The translations under genes and the position numbers were made by a program. From Apostichopus japonicus (taxonomy: Eukaryota > Echinodermata > Holothuroidea > Aspidochirotida > Stichopodidae): a stretch of DNA of 64,000 nt. The notes under the pieces are model-generated. The model saw only the letters and a list, made by a program, of their open reading frames with translations. It was not told where the DNA came from and made no database searches. How positions within the stretch are numbered: the first letter of the stretch is position 1; every line of letters starts with the position of its first letter. The stretch lies in NCBI RefSeq assembly GCF_037975245.1, contig NC_092573.1, forward strand, positions 136,501 to 200,500, in the 5' to 3' direction. This document shows, piece after piece, positions 12,401 through 23,983 of the stretch.

Positions 12401-15400
12401 TAGATAGTATCAAGTGGTGTGTTACACCTACATGACCTACCGATTCGCCCCCCCCCCCCTCTTGTGAACATTTCCGCGGATGCCCTTGCTTGGACCTCCT
12501 GATAGGGGCCCTTTGGGCCAGGAGCCATGCCCCCCTTAGGCTGATCGTTACGCCACTGTCTTCGTCATCATCAACACAAACATCACCATCATCATCACAA
12601 CCATCATCACCATCATCATCATCATCATCGTCGTCATCATCATCATTATTATTATTTTTTCAGGCGCATGCTCTCAAGGAAGCGGTCTATGCTCTAGAAA
12701 TAAAGGATGGGGATTTAAGAGCTCTGCAGGTAGGATTGCGGTAAACTTTCGTAATAAATTTATATTTAAACCGGATTATTAAATTATTGTAGTGTTCCGA
12801 CTTCGATAGCTTCATTCTTCCAATGTTGCTATTAGAACTCAGAACTGTATGCAGCAGAACATATAGAATCGATACAGTCATTAATGTAGGCATATGCTAA
12901 GAGGACTTTTAAAGTGTAATCTGTATTGTTCGGGTTATGTTTCTATGTCGCTTCTTGTTTCAAAACCATCTACCTTCACAAGATATGTGCTAAATGATTG
13001 CAAATGTCCCTAACAATTGCTCATTGAGTTTGGTCAACAAATTTATCAAACCATTATCACATCTCGTAAGATTGTAACCAATCAAACAGAGACAGTGGCG
13101 GCGGAACCGGGGGGGCTTGGGGGGGCTCAGCCCCCCCAATGAAAAAGTTGAGGGGGCAAATGCATGATAAGCCCCCCAATATTTACCAAGGCTCCGAAAC
13201 GTGCATCTCCCCATTTTTAAATGCATACTTGTCGATCTGTCCGATGCACACATATACTATATAGGTGTAATAATTAAATATGATAATTGATTGTCTGTAT
13301 CATGCCTCATCGAATATTAGTGTTTTAAATAAGAGGGTAATAAGCTAAACGCTACACTCATCAACATTTGCGTTTACACTACGAGTACAGGCAGGCGTGG
13401 AACATGGCTTTATGTTTTAAACGCAATCAGTTATTAAAGGAACAAAATAACAATATTAGCATTTCACCTGTACTGTATAGGGTTCATGCATTCATGACAT
13501 GATGACAGTGCTAGGTCATAGAAATTTATTGGCAACTCCACATGGTTTTGGAATTACCCATTTGTTGATATTAAGAAATGCTTTCTGTTTTTTCTTATGA
13601 CATTTATTTAATTTAGGGGCGTCGGAGCAGGTACGGGCAGGTCCGGCGAAAGCCGGACCAATATTTACGACGCAAAAAAAAGAAAAAAGTAGGACTAAAA
13701 AATGGAAAAAAAAAAATCTCGGAGGTATATGTTTCAATAATGATGATGGCAAGAAGGCTAAATGTGACTACTTTGGCATGGCAGGGGTCTTGTTTTCCAG
13801 CTCGAGACGTGCCATTTCCTGCAATCGGGGAGGCATATTTTCAAAATTTTCTCCATTACGCTACGCGCCAGCCATGGTGGCGCGTAACGTAGTTTGACCT
13901 ACCAAATGTCCCCCCGATAGTTTGCCACACTCTGAACCGCCAAGTAGTAATTTACTACACTCAAAAACGTCTTTGCGAGTACACGTCGAGTAATAGCTAC
14001 TCTCTTAAAACACCATCGAATATACGAATTACAATTTTTTTACAGATTTTTACGTGCAATCTGAGAAATTGCAGGCTTGCGACCCATGTTTTAGGTCTAG
14101 GTATTTGCAGCATAAAACACTCGGGCAGTGCCGTTTCCGTCCATCTGGGGGATTTGAAAAACCAAAAATTTTCTTGTACGCTCCGCCCCAACCGATGGTG
14201 GCGCTCCGCTTAGATAGTCTCCACATATTAGCCCCCCCAATAATTTTTCCGTTCCGCCGCGCCTGAACAGAGACATATACCCTATATTTCTCTACATTAT
14301 ATGAAAGTTTATGAGTTTATGAATATTGAATGACGGTGATTCGATTCTCAACATTTCGTCACCCAGACAGTTTTCTCTTCGTATCTTTCACATGCAATAA
14401 TCGAACCAGAGAATTTGATTTCTTGTTATAAATTTGTTTCTTTATTTCAAGCCTAATGAAACTTGACTGAGTCAATCTATAACCAACTACATTTTATGTG
14501 AAGTATAGTCAGAAAAGTGATCAAATTCATCTGAAATAAGCTATTTTACATCACATTCACATCAGAAGGCATATGAGCGAGGAATGGGGAGGGGGTCATA
14601 GGTAGATGGTGAATATTACCTGGTATATGCGTATGCCTACGTTACTTAATTCATGTATCTTTCCACCGGAAGAAACAATTCTTGATATTGTTAGGAACTG
14701 ATGAAGAAGCAACAATTGAGATTAAACTATCCATCTAGACAATAATTTACATTTCACTCGATTCAGAATAGCCATGCATGTTAACGAAACCTGCATATAT
14801 TATGTTGACCTATGCTGCTAGCAATTTCTAATTACGTAGTTCCTTAGCATTCTCGTAACTCTAAAGTTTCTGGAAGATATCATATACTTTAGTAACGAAC
14901 TTTACAGAAGATCGTTCGTGAATTAAACAGCTGTTCATCGTCACTTGTGAATAATTTCATAAAACATATTTAATGACACAACAAGAGTATGCGAGACTCA
15001 AAATTTTCTAGTGTTTTAAACATGGTGGCATAGAATATGTGTCAAGGACTAAACATTAATGAGAACAATTACAATGTACTTTATAGTTTATAATAAACAA
15101 CCGTCTATATAGCATTAATGTGTTTATTAATGTTCAATTCTTTGTTGTTTGGACGAGTGTATACGCACAATAACCTGAAGCATTTATAATATGCAGCTTT
15201 TATCAATATCCTCACTGGTTTGTTCTTAATACAATATATATGTCAGGTTTAGTATACAGTTTGTGAGATATTTTCACTTAGAAGAAAAGTCACGTAAACT
15301 CGCTGAGCACATATACTGTCGTGAGGAGTTATATTAAGTCGGTGCCATTCATTGTAAACGCGCATGCGCTGACAACTAGAATGATTACCGTACATAATTA

Positions 15401-16953
15401 AGATGATTGTAAAACTCTTTGATAGATCAATTGATTTCTTATGCATATTTATCCTTTTTATCGATCTGATTGTAAATATTTGAGCGAGTCCATTGCCGTA
15501 AGGACCCATGCAAACAATACTCTATCCAGCTTCCGATGAACAATCTTCAACCAGCGATGAAGTATAGGTGAATGATGACTTAGCTAAATAATGGTCACGC
15601 GTAGTCAAGGCGACCGTCTTCATGAGACAAACAATGTTCTGCATTGCTATACGTAAATGAGTTTGTCTGTTACGTTGTTACGTATTTTCATGATAATAAC
15701 GATCATAACGAATTAATACAAGCAATGTCTTGTGTGAGCATATGGTGGTCGCTTGGGGTCGAGCCGCCACCGCCCCCCTCTCATCTCTCCACGTCCTCCA
15801 GTTAGGCCTACTGTATTTCTGTAAGTCTTGCTGACCGCCGATCGATTGGTTGCGATGTGATGTCTCTTTTCAACGATTTGACTCATAAGAAAAATTGACA
15901 TGGGTTAGACATCTTCGGCATTAAATTAATTTAATCAATATGAAAATACAGAATCGCAAACTTGTGTGAGAATATTTTTGATATATACTTCAACATATAC
16001 GGTATATGCTTGAAATACATTAACCTCATTCTTCGTGGTTATATCGGGATCTTTTTTATTGTTTCTATATGGGTTTTTTTATCCGGTATCTGGTTTTAGA
16101 TTCAATCCTTGCTATTGTCTCGGCTGACTGGTCCACCAATCGGATTTACAGCGATGGGGTTTGTTGTCGTCACCAAGGAGCTGATTTTAGGGGTAATGTT
16201 TATATTTGTCTTTAATGGGTCTTTTATTGTCATATAAGACTATAGTTAGTTTTGCACAGAGTATCCAAAAGGGTAGAACAAAAGCGTAATTCTCCCCTTC
16301 CACCCCCCCCCCCTTTCCCCTACCTTGATATTATCCTGTATAAGACATTTCATCTATACAAATGGTTAACAATAACATTATGGTAATGTTTAAATGTTTA
16401 AAGATAATTATTTCAGGAAAAGATTCTTTTTAAAACTAAAATTGTTTCAATTTTGTCGTAACTAATAATTCAAACTCCAGCAAGGTAAAGAAAGAACACA
16501 AACATCTATTTCCATTTTCCCCCTTCAAAGTATTTTGTATTTCCATTGAAAATATCGATGCACCTCTCCTATGCCCTACCACCTACCTTTCCCAACCCTC
16601 TCTTTAACTGATTCCCCGCACCTGTTTGATTTTTTGCCCTTGACACATCCTAGATGAGCCTTGTCCTACTTAGTGACCGTCGGTTCTCCTTGAGCTACAC
16701 ATTTGTTGATCTCCCAGGCCCACACAACCCTCAAAGAAATTCTGGTTATGTCATACTGTTGAAAAATATTAATTTCCGTACGTCTTTACCTTGCGTGTTT
16801 TATTATAAATGCAATATAACCTTCATTACGGACGTTTTATTTTGTTGACAGGTTCTTGGAGCAATAATGACGTATTTTACAATCCTAGTCCAGTTGAGAT
16901 CGTCTCCATCATCCGAAGAAGATACCATGCTTACAACGACCTCGAGTTTATAA
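8519..16953 (+). CDS. Gustatory-receptor-like (GRL) seven-transmembrane chemoreceptor, complete, four exons
   Basis: Coding exons are 8519-9484, 12664-12729, 16100-16192 and 16852-16953. All three introns are phase 0 with GT/AG ends, and the joined frame encodes 408 residues. The start is supported by an in-frame TAA at 8507-8509. Hydrophobic segments lie near residues 58-80, 91-113, 151-173, 191-217, 263-288, 291-315 and 376-392. The last one carries TYFTILVQ (382-389), matching the TYxxxxxQ signature of the insect gustatory/odorant receptor superfamily. The LLLSMQILGVY stretch near residues 24-34 resembles the start of these receptors. Members are membrane proteins with an intracellular N-terminus, probably ligand-gated cation channels. 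Ligand and tissue cannot be read from sequence. Length matches the family (about 400). Exons 1 and 4 dominate the identification; exons 2 and 3 are supported by phase and by residues typical of the C-terminal part. Expansion of introns 1 and 2 is partly due to transposon insertions. Confidence 0.87.
9972..10104. mobile_element. Foldback (near-perfect palindrome) element
   Basis: Two arms of about 65 bp are inverted copies (cctgacgtttcgatcctac on the left; gtaggatcg-like on the right) around the palindromic centre gaatcgattc at 10031-10040. There is no coding capacity. The structure is MITE-like or foldback. A degenerate half copy is at 48229-48332. It lies in GRL intron 1. Confidence 0.82.
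12083..12488. mobile_element. Non-autonomous hAT-like element (406 bp)
   Basis: The ends are inverted (CATGGGCGTCCGC and, read inward from the right, CAAGGGCATCCGC). The flanks are attggacc (12075-12082) and cttggacc (12489-12496), an 8-bp target duplication with one mismatch. There is no transposase frame. It lies in GRL intron 1, about 175 bp before exon 2. Confidence 0.65.
12556..12655. repeat. (CAT)n microsatellite next to GRL exon 2
   Basis: An imperfect CAT/TCA trinucleotide run changes to ATT repeats and ends in the polypyrimidine tract of the exon-2 acceptor. Array length changes here could alter the branch-point region. Confidence 0.9.
12664..12729 (+). CDS. GRL receptor exon 2 (22 codons)
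   Basis: The acceptor tttttcag precedes 12664 and the donor is GTAGGA at 12730. It encodes AHALKEAVYALEIKDGDLRA and two further residues, phase 0 on both sides, corresponding to the intracellular loop before the last helix. Confidence 0.8.
13093..14265. mobile_element. Non-autonomous hAT-like element (1,173 bp)
   Basis: Terminal inverted repeats are CAGTGGCGGCGGAAC (left) and CAGGCGCGGCGGAAC (right, read inward). An exact 8-bp duplication, aacagaga, flanks it at 13085-13092 and 14266-14273. The sequence is G/C-run rich near both ends and has no transposase frame. It shares the phrase tggtggcgctcc with the 406-bp element upstream (14191 and 12389), so the two are related. It lies in GRL intron 2. 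Confidence 0.8.
14274..16099. other. Remainder of GRL intron 2
   Basis: AT-rich intron sequence with no exon-like frame. It contains a GCGCATGCGC palindrome at 15360-15369. Nothing else is recognised. Confidence 0.5.
16100..16192 (+). CDS. GRL receptor exon 3 (31 codons)
   Basis: It begins after ggttttag and ends before GTAATG, phase 0 at both ends. The encoded segment includes LTGPPIGFTAMGFVVV, in the position where the family has its conserved loop leading into helix 7. Confidence 0.82.
16852..16953 (+). CDS. GRL receptor exon 4 with TYxxxxxQ signature and stop
   Basis: It begins after gttgacag. It encodes VLGAIMTYFTILVQL, then a short Ser/Thr-rich tail, and ends at TAA 16951-16953. This is the most diagnostic exon of the gene. 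Confidence 0.86.
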   Translation, partial: VLGAIMTYFTILVQLRSSPSSEEDTMLTTTSSL

Positions 16954-17276
16954 TATCTTCAAACAGCATTCGGAGCAAGACAAATAATGTTATTTTTAAC
17001 ATTCGCTGTATAAGATGTAACACGAATGCCGAACGGTTGAACCGTTGTTTCACTCTCTAGCCTACAGCAGGGAATCTTTATATGCGGCCCACAAATATTT
17101 TCATCCAGTCCACACACACACAAACGCACGGCCCACAATCTTGCACAAATCGTGTGTTTGTCCCTATCAGGCCTTCCCTGCACATTGCTCAGTTTAGTAT
17201 AGGGCCTAATGTAAAGGTGTTCAATTTTCTCTGTCCCTTTCCCAAAGGCATCAGATGTATGGCTTGAAGAGGACGT

Positions 17277-17286
17277 AATAAATAAA
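17277..17286 (+). terminator. Overlapping poly(A) signals of the GRL gene
   Basis: Two overlapping AATAAA hexamers lie about 325 bases after the stop codon. They are the first strong signal downstream. Confidence 0.5.
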
Positions 17287-17631
17287 ACTGTCTCAACAGA
17301 GAGATGTTAGGATCCCTGGTCTGAATGAAGACCATTCTGTAGAAAATTGTATGTTAAAGTTTACAGCAAGTTTGTACAAGCAACGGACGATAGACTTTTT
17401 TATATATTTTGTTGGAGAATTGGACTCGTGTTGTTTTTCTCTGCAAAGCAATGCAATTGCACTTAAGTGGTTCTAAAATGGGTATAACCACGAGCAAATA
17501 CTTCAGCAATGTATTCAGTCACGGAGTACTAAGAACTCTTCACTGCTAAAGACCATAATTAATTTATGCACAGAATACAGACAGTTTAATGAGCAGGGTG
17601 AACACAAAAGAGATAGATGTATGAGGATTAG

Positions 17632-17872
17632 TTGACAAGGGATGGAGAGAAGAAAGAAACCAACAGGGGAAGACGTAGCTAGGAGATAAACTGTAGAGGG
17701 GAAAGAAGGGATTAAGGGAAGAGGGTAGGAAATAAACTGCAGAAGGACAAAGACAGGAACATGAGGAGAAAAAAGGTGAAAAAGAGCTACGAGAAGAAGG
17801 GTGACAGAGGGGGAAACAAGGGGAGATATGGGGGGGGGGCAGAAGAAAGAATAGTCATATGTCCTTCCTAAA
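17632..17872 (+). repeat. Polypurine-rich tract (about 240 bp)
   Basis: The plus strand is strongly A/G-biased, with few pyrimidines and a G run near 17831-17839. Such tracts can form triplex or G-rich structures. No repeat unit is evident. Confidence 0.75.
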
Positions 17873-19970
17873 TGTTGAGCCCATTAGGTTGAATGGTGCG
17901 AAGGCGTTGCATCCACAACCTCTCTCTGCTGAGTCGTACAAGGTCAGGGCGGCTACCTCAGGATTCAGTCCCCTGTACGGACATGTCATGACATGTTGGG
18001 AAGTTTAAAGTGTTCTCCAACCGGGGTCTCAGTCTTCGTGGTGTAGCATAGTGCGAACGCAATATTATCCTATGGTTGACATGAATGCACATAAATATAT
18101 ATTTTACTAGGATGACATAGGCTATATAGTGCAAGTTGAATACGACATGTCTGAAAATCACTAGAACATTCTAATGCACATGTAATAGCTTTACGACAAG
18201 AAGGCAGCCGCGTTTAGTCCGCAACAATATCATTAAATAATTATGAAATGCTCTCTTAGAGACATAAATACAAAATGTCATCATAAAATAATAGATGCAG
18301 TTATGAACTTATGACATTTCAAAAGAATATAATACATTTCTTGACACAATTAAATGATTCATTTATGTCCCATAGCAGAAACTTTTGGCGAACATGATAT
18401 TTTCAGTCGTCACCCCCCCCCCCCCCCACCTTTGGTTCTTAGGGAATGTACCATGATGAGATATGATTGTAATACATGAAGGAAACATCATTCAGTAGTA
18501 ATATATAGTCTTAGATGATAATTGTTCTAAATAAATGCTTCTCCCTTTTTTACCGTTTGCTATAAATGTTACCTGAATAAAAAAAAAACCTGAATCAAAG
18601 ATATGAAGTAAGTTGTCTGGAGCCTATATATTTCATTCCACTTGTAATGGATGAAAGCTTAATTGAAGCTACAGCAGTATTTTAAATTAGGATGTGGTGT
18701 TAATCAATTCACAACAAGCAACATGAAAATGTATCAATCAAACTAAGACTTCTATGGGTTAGCAACCGTTAGGGCTGCTCAAGCCTAACTATTTAGAGCG
18801 AATAAATATACAAATTTTAACTTATAAACGTAAAATATTGTCTCTGAATGATTTAGTTGTGTTCTTTTCAATTGTTAATTAACAATCCTTTGCCGTCTGT
18901 ACCTAATTGCATGATTCCTCATATCATTTTAGGGGCACAAAATACATTTATGTCCGGTAACATGTGTAAATATTAACACATATAACAGTAGCACAAATCG
19001 GGACAGATTAGTGTGTATGAAGGTGTAGAGCACCCCACCCCTGTCCCAGCCAGCTTACGGTCCTGCATTAGTATGTGTCTTAATCAACCATAATCTTAGC
19101 TTTAACTTATATCAATCAACCAAGGATAAAGTCTTCCCAGATACGAAAGAGAGAGCTTTATAAGACAAGTTTCTAGGTCAGAGTAAATATTTGTAATGTG
19201 TGTTGAAGATATCTTTAATAGCCAGTTGTTTGCTTTGTCTGACTGCTAAGCATTGATCAATAGTCTTTAGGTTAATTTCCTTTCAGATTTAATGAGAATC
19301 AAACCATTTGAAGAGGAAGGTAATCAACGTATTGAACCATTGAAAGATGGAAAGTTAATGAAAAGCTCACGACTAATTTATATATATTGTAGACCGTTCA
19401 AAAATGTTGTTTCTGTACAGATGGTATTACTATACCACCTTTTTTCTATTTGTAAGAAGTCACCCTTTAAATAGGCTCATCAATCAAACTGATTGTTCTG
19501 CTTAACCTAACACAGAGATTATTAGGCTAGGCCTGGTACTCGGAAGCATCACAACTCAACAGGAAAAAAATTGACTCTCAGGGTCTGAAATAAAATCTTT
19601 CAAAATGCGTTACAAATTTGTTAAGGGCAGATTGTGCTGAATGTTGCTCAAAAATAAGGTTGCAATAGCATCTTACAGTTGATTTATATAGAATTTATAA
19701 AATATTGTATTAACATTTAGGCTTGTACTGAGGAAGCAAAGTCGTCATCCAATTAGACACAAAGGGGTATTTCAAAAACTTGGCATATTTTAAAACTCAA
19801 TATCATAAATAGCTTTAGAAACATTAACAGCATATTTGTTTTGTCTATGACAATAAAGTTACCCTTTAATTATCCTTAAGGGGAATAAGGGATAATGAAA
19901 AGTCGTCAACATTTAGATGTTGGACTATAAGCCTAACGTTGTGGTGTCTGGATTTAGGTGTATCGGCAAG

Positions 19971-19989
19971 GAGGGGGTGGGGGGAGGGG
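19971..19989 (+). other. G-rich block with quadruplex potential
   Basis: The run gagggggtggggggagggg has three G runs of four to six bases separated by single bases. The longest could be split to supply a fourth tract. Confidence 0.5.
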
Positions 19990-21124
19990 TCAAGAACCTT
20001 GATGTCAAATAGTGTGACAGGAAAAGTATGTTAGTAGGGGCCTTGGGATAATATGGGATAACAAAATGTGTATTCTCAAATTTTAGTAATATTCATGGGG
20101 AAAATGAAAAGTGCAATAAGGGGCACGGTGACATAATTATCCCACAGGTCCAACCTAGCTCTGGACGTCTGTCTGAAGGTCCATCTCAGACTTATTTCGA
20201 AATTCATCGTATCGATTTAGAAAGAAGCCAGATTGTTTCAAAAATGGTTCGATTTGAAAGACAGATGCATATTTAAGTGTTTGTTTTATGTGTCATAGTA
20301 TAATAAACTGACAGTTCCTGAATTGTTTCCCTGGGTATTATCTCTTTATTCACGAAATAACTTATTATATTTATGTAATATTTTAAAACTTATTTTGGAG
20401 ATATTCAATAGGGAATCATCATCACTTATGTGTCACACCATCCACCCCCCACCTCCTCCTCCCCCCCCCCCGCCCATCACCTTTTCCCCAAATCAGACAC
20501 AACTATGAAGAGAAGCAACCACAGATCAGAAAGTAAGCTGTTTCTTTTATTGATAATCATCAGGTATCATTCACGATATGTCATGAAAGAGTGGAAAGTT
20601 CACACCATCACATTCCATCGTTGAACAATGCAAAATACTACAATAATACATGGCAAAGGCAACTAGGCACAACTTTACTTGATATACCTGGAGAGAACAG
20701 AAAGATCAACTTATATGCAAGTAGTAAATTGATTTGTTAAATAATACTAAAATTGATGATATTAAAACTATTTGAAAGTTATAAGCCGGTAAGCTCTAAA
20801 TGGCATCTCTCTGCTAAAAGACATCGACAATTCCTGGAATTAAACACGGATTTACCTGAACTTGCATGCACATGGTACAGTTTGATGCAGGAAATATGTT
20901 ATACAGGGGGTTTTTTGCCTATATTTCTTTCTATCAGTAAAACTGCAAAACTTATATACCACTCTTCATATAAGCAAATTTCAGACAAATAATGGCAACA
21001 ATGTTAATTTCATTTATAAAAATGTTTACTATTTTGCATAGATTGTCTACTTATGTTATTGAGTGAAACACTAAAATATTAAAGATACTAATCAAAAGAT
21101 ATATATGTGTGTTTGTAAATATAA

Positions 21125-21250
21125 TTGAAAACGTAATGAGTTGGAAAATCCAGAACAGTGAAAAAACTTTCAGCCTCCACTGTTTTCGAACCCGGGCCTC
21201 CCGCTTAATATGCGACACCCTAACCACTAGGCTATGGACGCTAATTGTAT
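21125..21250 (-). mobile_element. tRNA-derived SINE fragment
   Basis: Read on the minus strand from about 21242, it has a box-A-like tagcctagtgg and a box-B-like gggttcgaaaac at tRNA-like spacing, followed by a non-tRNA tail. The tail phrase gagttggaaaatccagaac is repeated at 21330-21348, so a second truncated copy follows the AT tract. Confidence 0.72.
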
Positions 21251-21272
21251 GTCCAGAGGTTCAAAACTGGTA

Positions 21273-21276
<4 letters not shown>

Positions 21277-21313
<37 letters not shown>
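21277..21313. repeat. (AT)n microsatellite
   Basis: An uninterrupted AT run lies between two copies of the SINE tail. Confidence 0.95.
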
Positions 21314-21316
<3 letters not shown>

Positions 21317-21380
21317 GAAAATCGTAATGAGTTGGAAAATCCAGAACAGTGAAAAAACTTCCAGCCTCCACCGGGATTCG
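21314..21380 (-). mobile_element. Truncated second copy of the SINE tail
   Basis: It repeats the sequence at about 21124-21185 and breaks off at gggattcgaat, where another TA repeat begins. Unequal exchange or slippage in the AT tract could have made this duplication. Confidence 0.65.
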
Positions 21381-21417
21381 AATATATATATTAATATATA
21401 TGTATACACACACACAG

Positions 21418-21422
<5 letters not shown>

Positions 21423-21452
<30 letters not shown>
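21423..21452. repeat. (AT)n microsatellite
   Basis: About 15 AT dinucleotides, preceded by a short CA run at 21406-21416. Confidence 0.95.
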
Positions 21453-21453
<1 letters not shown>

Positions 21454-23651
21454 CCAGATAAAATATTTCCGATACAGATAAAGAATTTACTAATAAAGGT
21501 TTTTTTTTCCTATTCTACTACCAGTTTTCTTGGTTATACTTTGTAAAACAAAATACATACATAATAAATATAGATATATTAAAAATCCAGAAATATTGCA
21601 GTTATGTCATTATTTCATGTCCAAACTTTGGCAAGATGAACACAAAGAAATATGAATTGATAGAATTACTGTCTGCATACCTTCTGAAAAGTCTGCAAGG
21701 GATTGAACCAGGGTAAAACTATATGTAACACACATTACATTACAGCCTCATTATGCATTCCATTTGCTTGAAGCACAAACTAACCGATCCTTCATTCTTC
21801 AATTGTTTTTGGTACTATGTATAGTAAACAACCACACAATCATGACGCTGTACTTTTTCCCAAAAAATGTTTGCCCATTCAGAGATGAAAAAATCAACGC
21901 ATAAAGAGGTGTCCCATTCTTTGTTAACATCTTGGACGAGATGAAAGTATGCATCCGATTAATATTTCTATCCCGACTGAAACAATAACAAAGAATGCCA
22001 GGACAACTTTATTTTGCTTTGAAGTTTTTCGTTTGCCCGATCTATGCGAATAGGTCAAAATTTTGGCAAAAATAGTACATCATCAGGTTTGTGTGAATAT
22101 TTAATATTTTACCACACTACAGTGTAGTATCATGCTATTGCAGAATAGCGCCCTCAATCAAGCAGATTCACTCTCTCAAAATGGCATCTTGAGTAGTCAT
22201 TCAGAAACACAACATATATATAGTACTGAAATGAGGTTGTTGAGACTGTTGGGACTTCAAAGCATAAACAGGGGATCAAAGGATGAATTTGGGCTAGGAA
22301 TTAACCTCGATTTGTTGAGATTTGAATGCATAATGGGGGATCGAAGGATGACTTTGGGGCACAAAATTTACCATGATATGTTGATATGCTTTGTTCTGAC
22401 TGCAGCCCCACTCAGCATTCTGCTTTTCAGTCTTGACAATGTCCTACTAGCCTAACACACAGACCAATAGGTCAGTTCTTCAGATGCAATACAAAAGCTC
22501 ACAAAGTAGAAAAATAAAAATACTTTTTACAAATTCAAATAAGATGTTTACAATGATGTCATCCATGTTCCCATGAATGTCATCAAACTGTGCTATGTCG
22601 TTCACATGAAGTTAGAAGAAGAATGATTCGTTAGAGTCACCATAATTAATTGACTTAGCCGAGGGTAGTAGCATTCCAGAGATTTATCATACTACAAAGC
22701 TGAACCAACTTGACGACCAGAAAAAGCTACAGAAAGATTACCAGCAACTCCACATGTCTTTTTTGCCTTAGATTATGACATATCAAGTTTCAAGTTTAAA
22801 ATTCTACTCATTGTGATCCATAATATATAATACCTGAATATGAGAAATGAGATTTCAGTGACAGCTTTACATGGTACCACAGATTGGTACTAATATAGTG
22901 AAGGTTATGAAAGACAATGTATATATTATACTGTATAAAAACAATGTTATTTTACTTCACAATTTTAAGCTGCAGATTAACTGAAGGCTGGTCCTCCGTC
23001 AAATGATTTTTAATGACAAGAAATATTCTTTCATTTTTTGGGGGCTAAATAATATAATTTTTGGTATACAAAAGAAGATAAAATTATGTGAGATCTGGAG
23101 AGGAAAGAGGTATATCTGACTAAACTTTATCTAGTTCTACATGCTTATTCCTTCAATTACTGAAATAAACCATGAAATTGATTAAGTGTTTGTGGGTCAG
23201 TTTGGGGATTTGGGATTTACCATCTGCCCCTTTCCTTTCTCTGTTGAAATCAAACTAAGTGATGTTTTGTTGCAGCTAAAACCAAAATAGTGACAACTTG
23301 GGCAGTGTTAACGGCTTTATTGATTTTGTAAGGACGTACTTCCACACAAAGGCCCCAACATCCCTCCTCCCCCCCCTCCTCCTCCTCCTCTGTCCCCTTA
23401 TTTGCTATTTTATGTTACAGCATCTTTCTTTACTCCTATTTCAATTATCCATAATTCTTTCCTCACCACATCAGCTGTTTTTGTTATTTCTTTGTCTGGA
23501 GGTTTTATTTTAAGAAATCATATTGATTGAATAGTAAAATATTTGCCCTTTCTCTACTTCTTTCATCAGAATGTGAAACTCACAGGAGGGCTCACAGAGG
23601 GTGTCATCTAATGACCATGACATTTTCAACTTTATACTGACAGTTTCATAA
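21453..23651. other. Gene-free interval and 3' flank of the SLC24A gene
   Basis: No coding exon is supported. A CTC-rich run lies near 23364-23394. The 3' untranslated region of the minus-strand exchanger gene must begin at its right edge. Confidence 0.5.
23504..23509 (-). terminator. Candidate poly(A) signal of the SLC24A gene
   Basis: AATAAA on the minus strand, about 143 bases after the stop codon. Other hexamers lie further downstream, so the true end is uncertain. Confidence 0.35.
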
Positions 23652-23983
23652 TTAACATCGAGGTAGTCTGCTAGTGAATAGATAGGTATCAATGAAAACC
23701 CCTAGTGCAATGGTTACCGAATACACCAAAAGAAGAACCCCACCCAATACTTTACCTAATTGGAAACGAGTGATCTTTAGTAAAAACAATAATATGAACA
23801 CAGTTCCAAACAGCATTAAAGCTATGTAAAGACTCCCAGTGTTGTAAATGTTGACCACTGACCCAAAGCTATTGGTGCCAAGATGGACCACGGTTGTTTG
23901 AAGAAACCACGGCAAGCCAAGGCAGAGCAAGATGTCAAAAATGTTACTGCCGATGGAATTAGATATAGCCATATCACCGAAAC
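23652..23983 (-). CDS. SLC24A: SLC24A last exon
   Basis: It encodes [17 protein letters not shown], the second half of alpha-2, then the C-terminal helices and a short tail ending at TAA (23654-23652). Confidence 0.95.

Larger units (their letters stand above)
17287..21120. other. Gene-free interval between GRL and the SLC24A gene
   Basis: No supported exon. Notable content: a purine-rich strand at 17632-17872, a poly-C run at 18412-18427, and a G-rich block at 19971-19989. The segment 17880-18060 looks more complex than its surroundings but could not be assigned to a family. Confidence 0.5.

Noticed and set aside
12490-12744. 84-codon plus-strand open frame rich in serine
   Set aside because: It runs through the (CAT)n microsatellite and a transposon edge. 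Only its last 22 codons (12664-12729) are real, as GRL exon 2.
15713-15901. Minus-strand 62-codon frame in a GRL intron
   Set aside because: Glycine/arginine-rich chance translation without conserved motifs or splice support.
17880-18060. Higher-complexity segment suggesting a retroelement fragment
   Set aside because: Translations in all frames are broken and no reverse transcriptase or endonuclease motif is visible.
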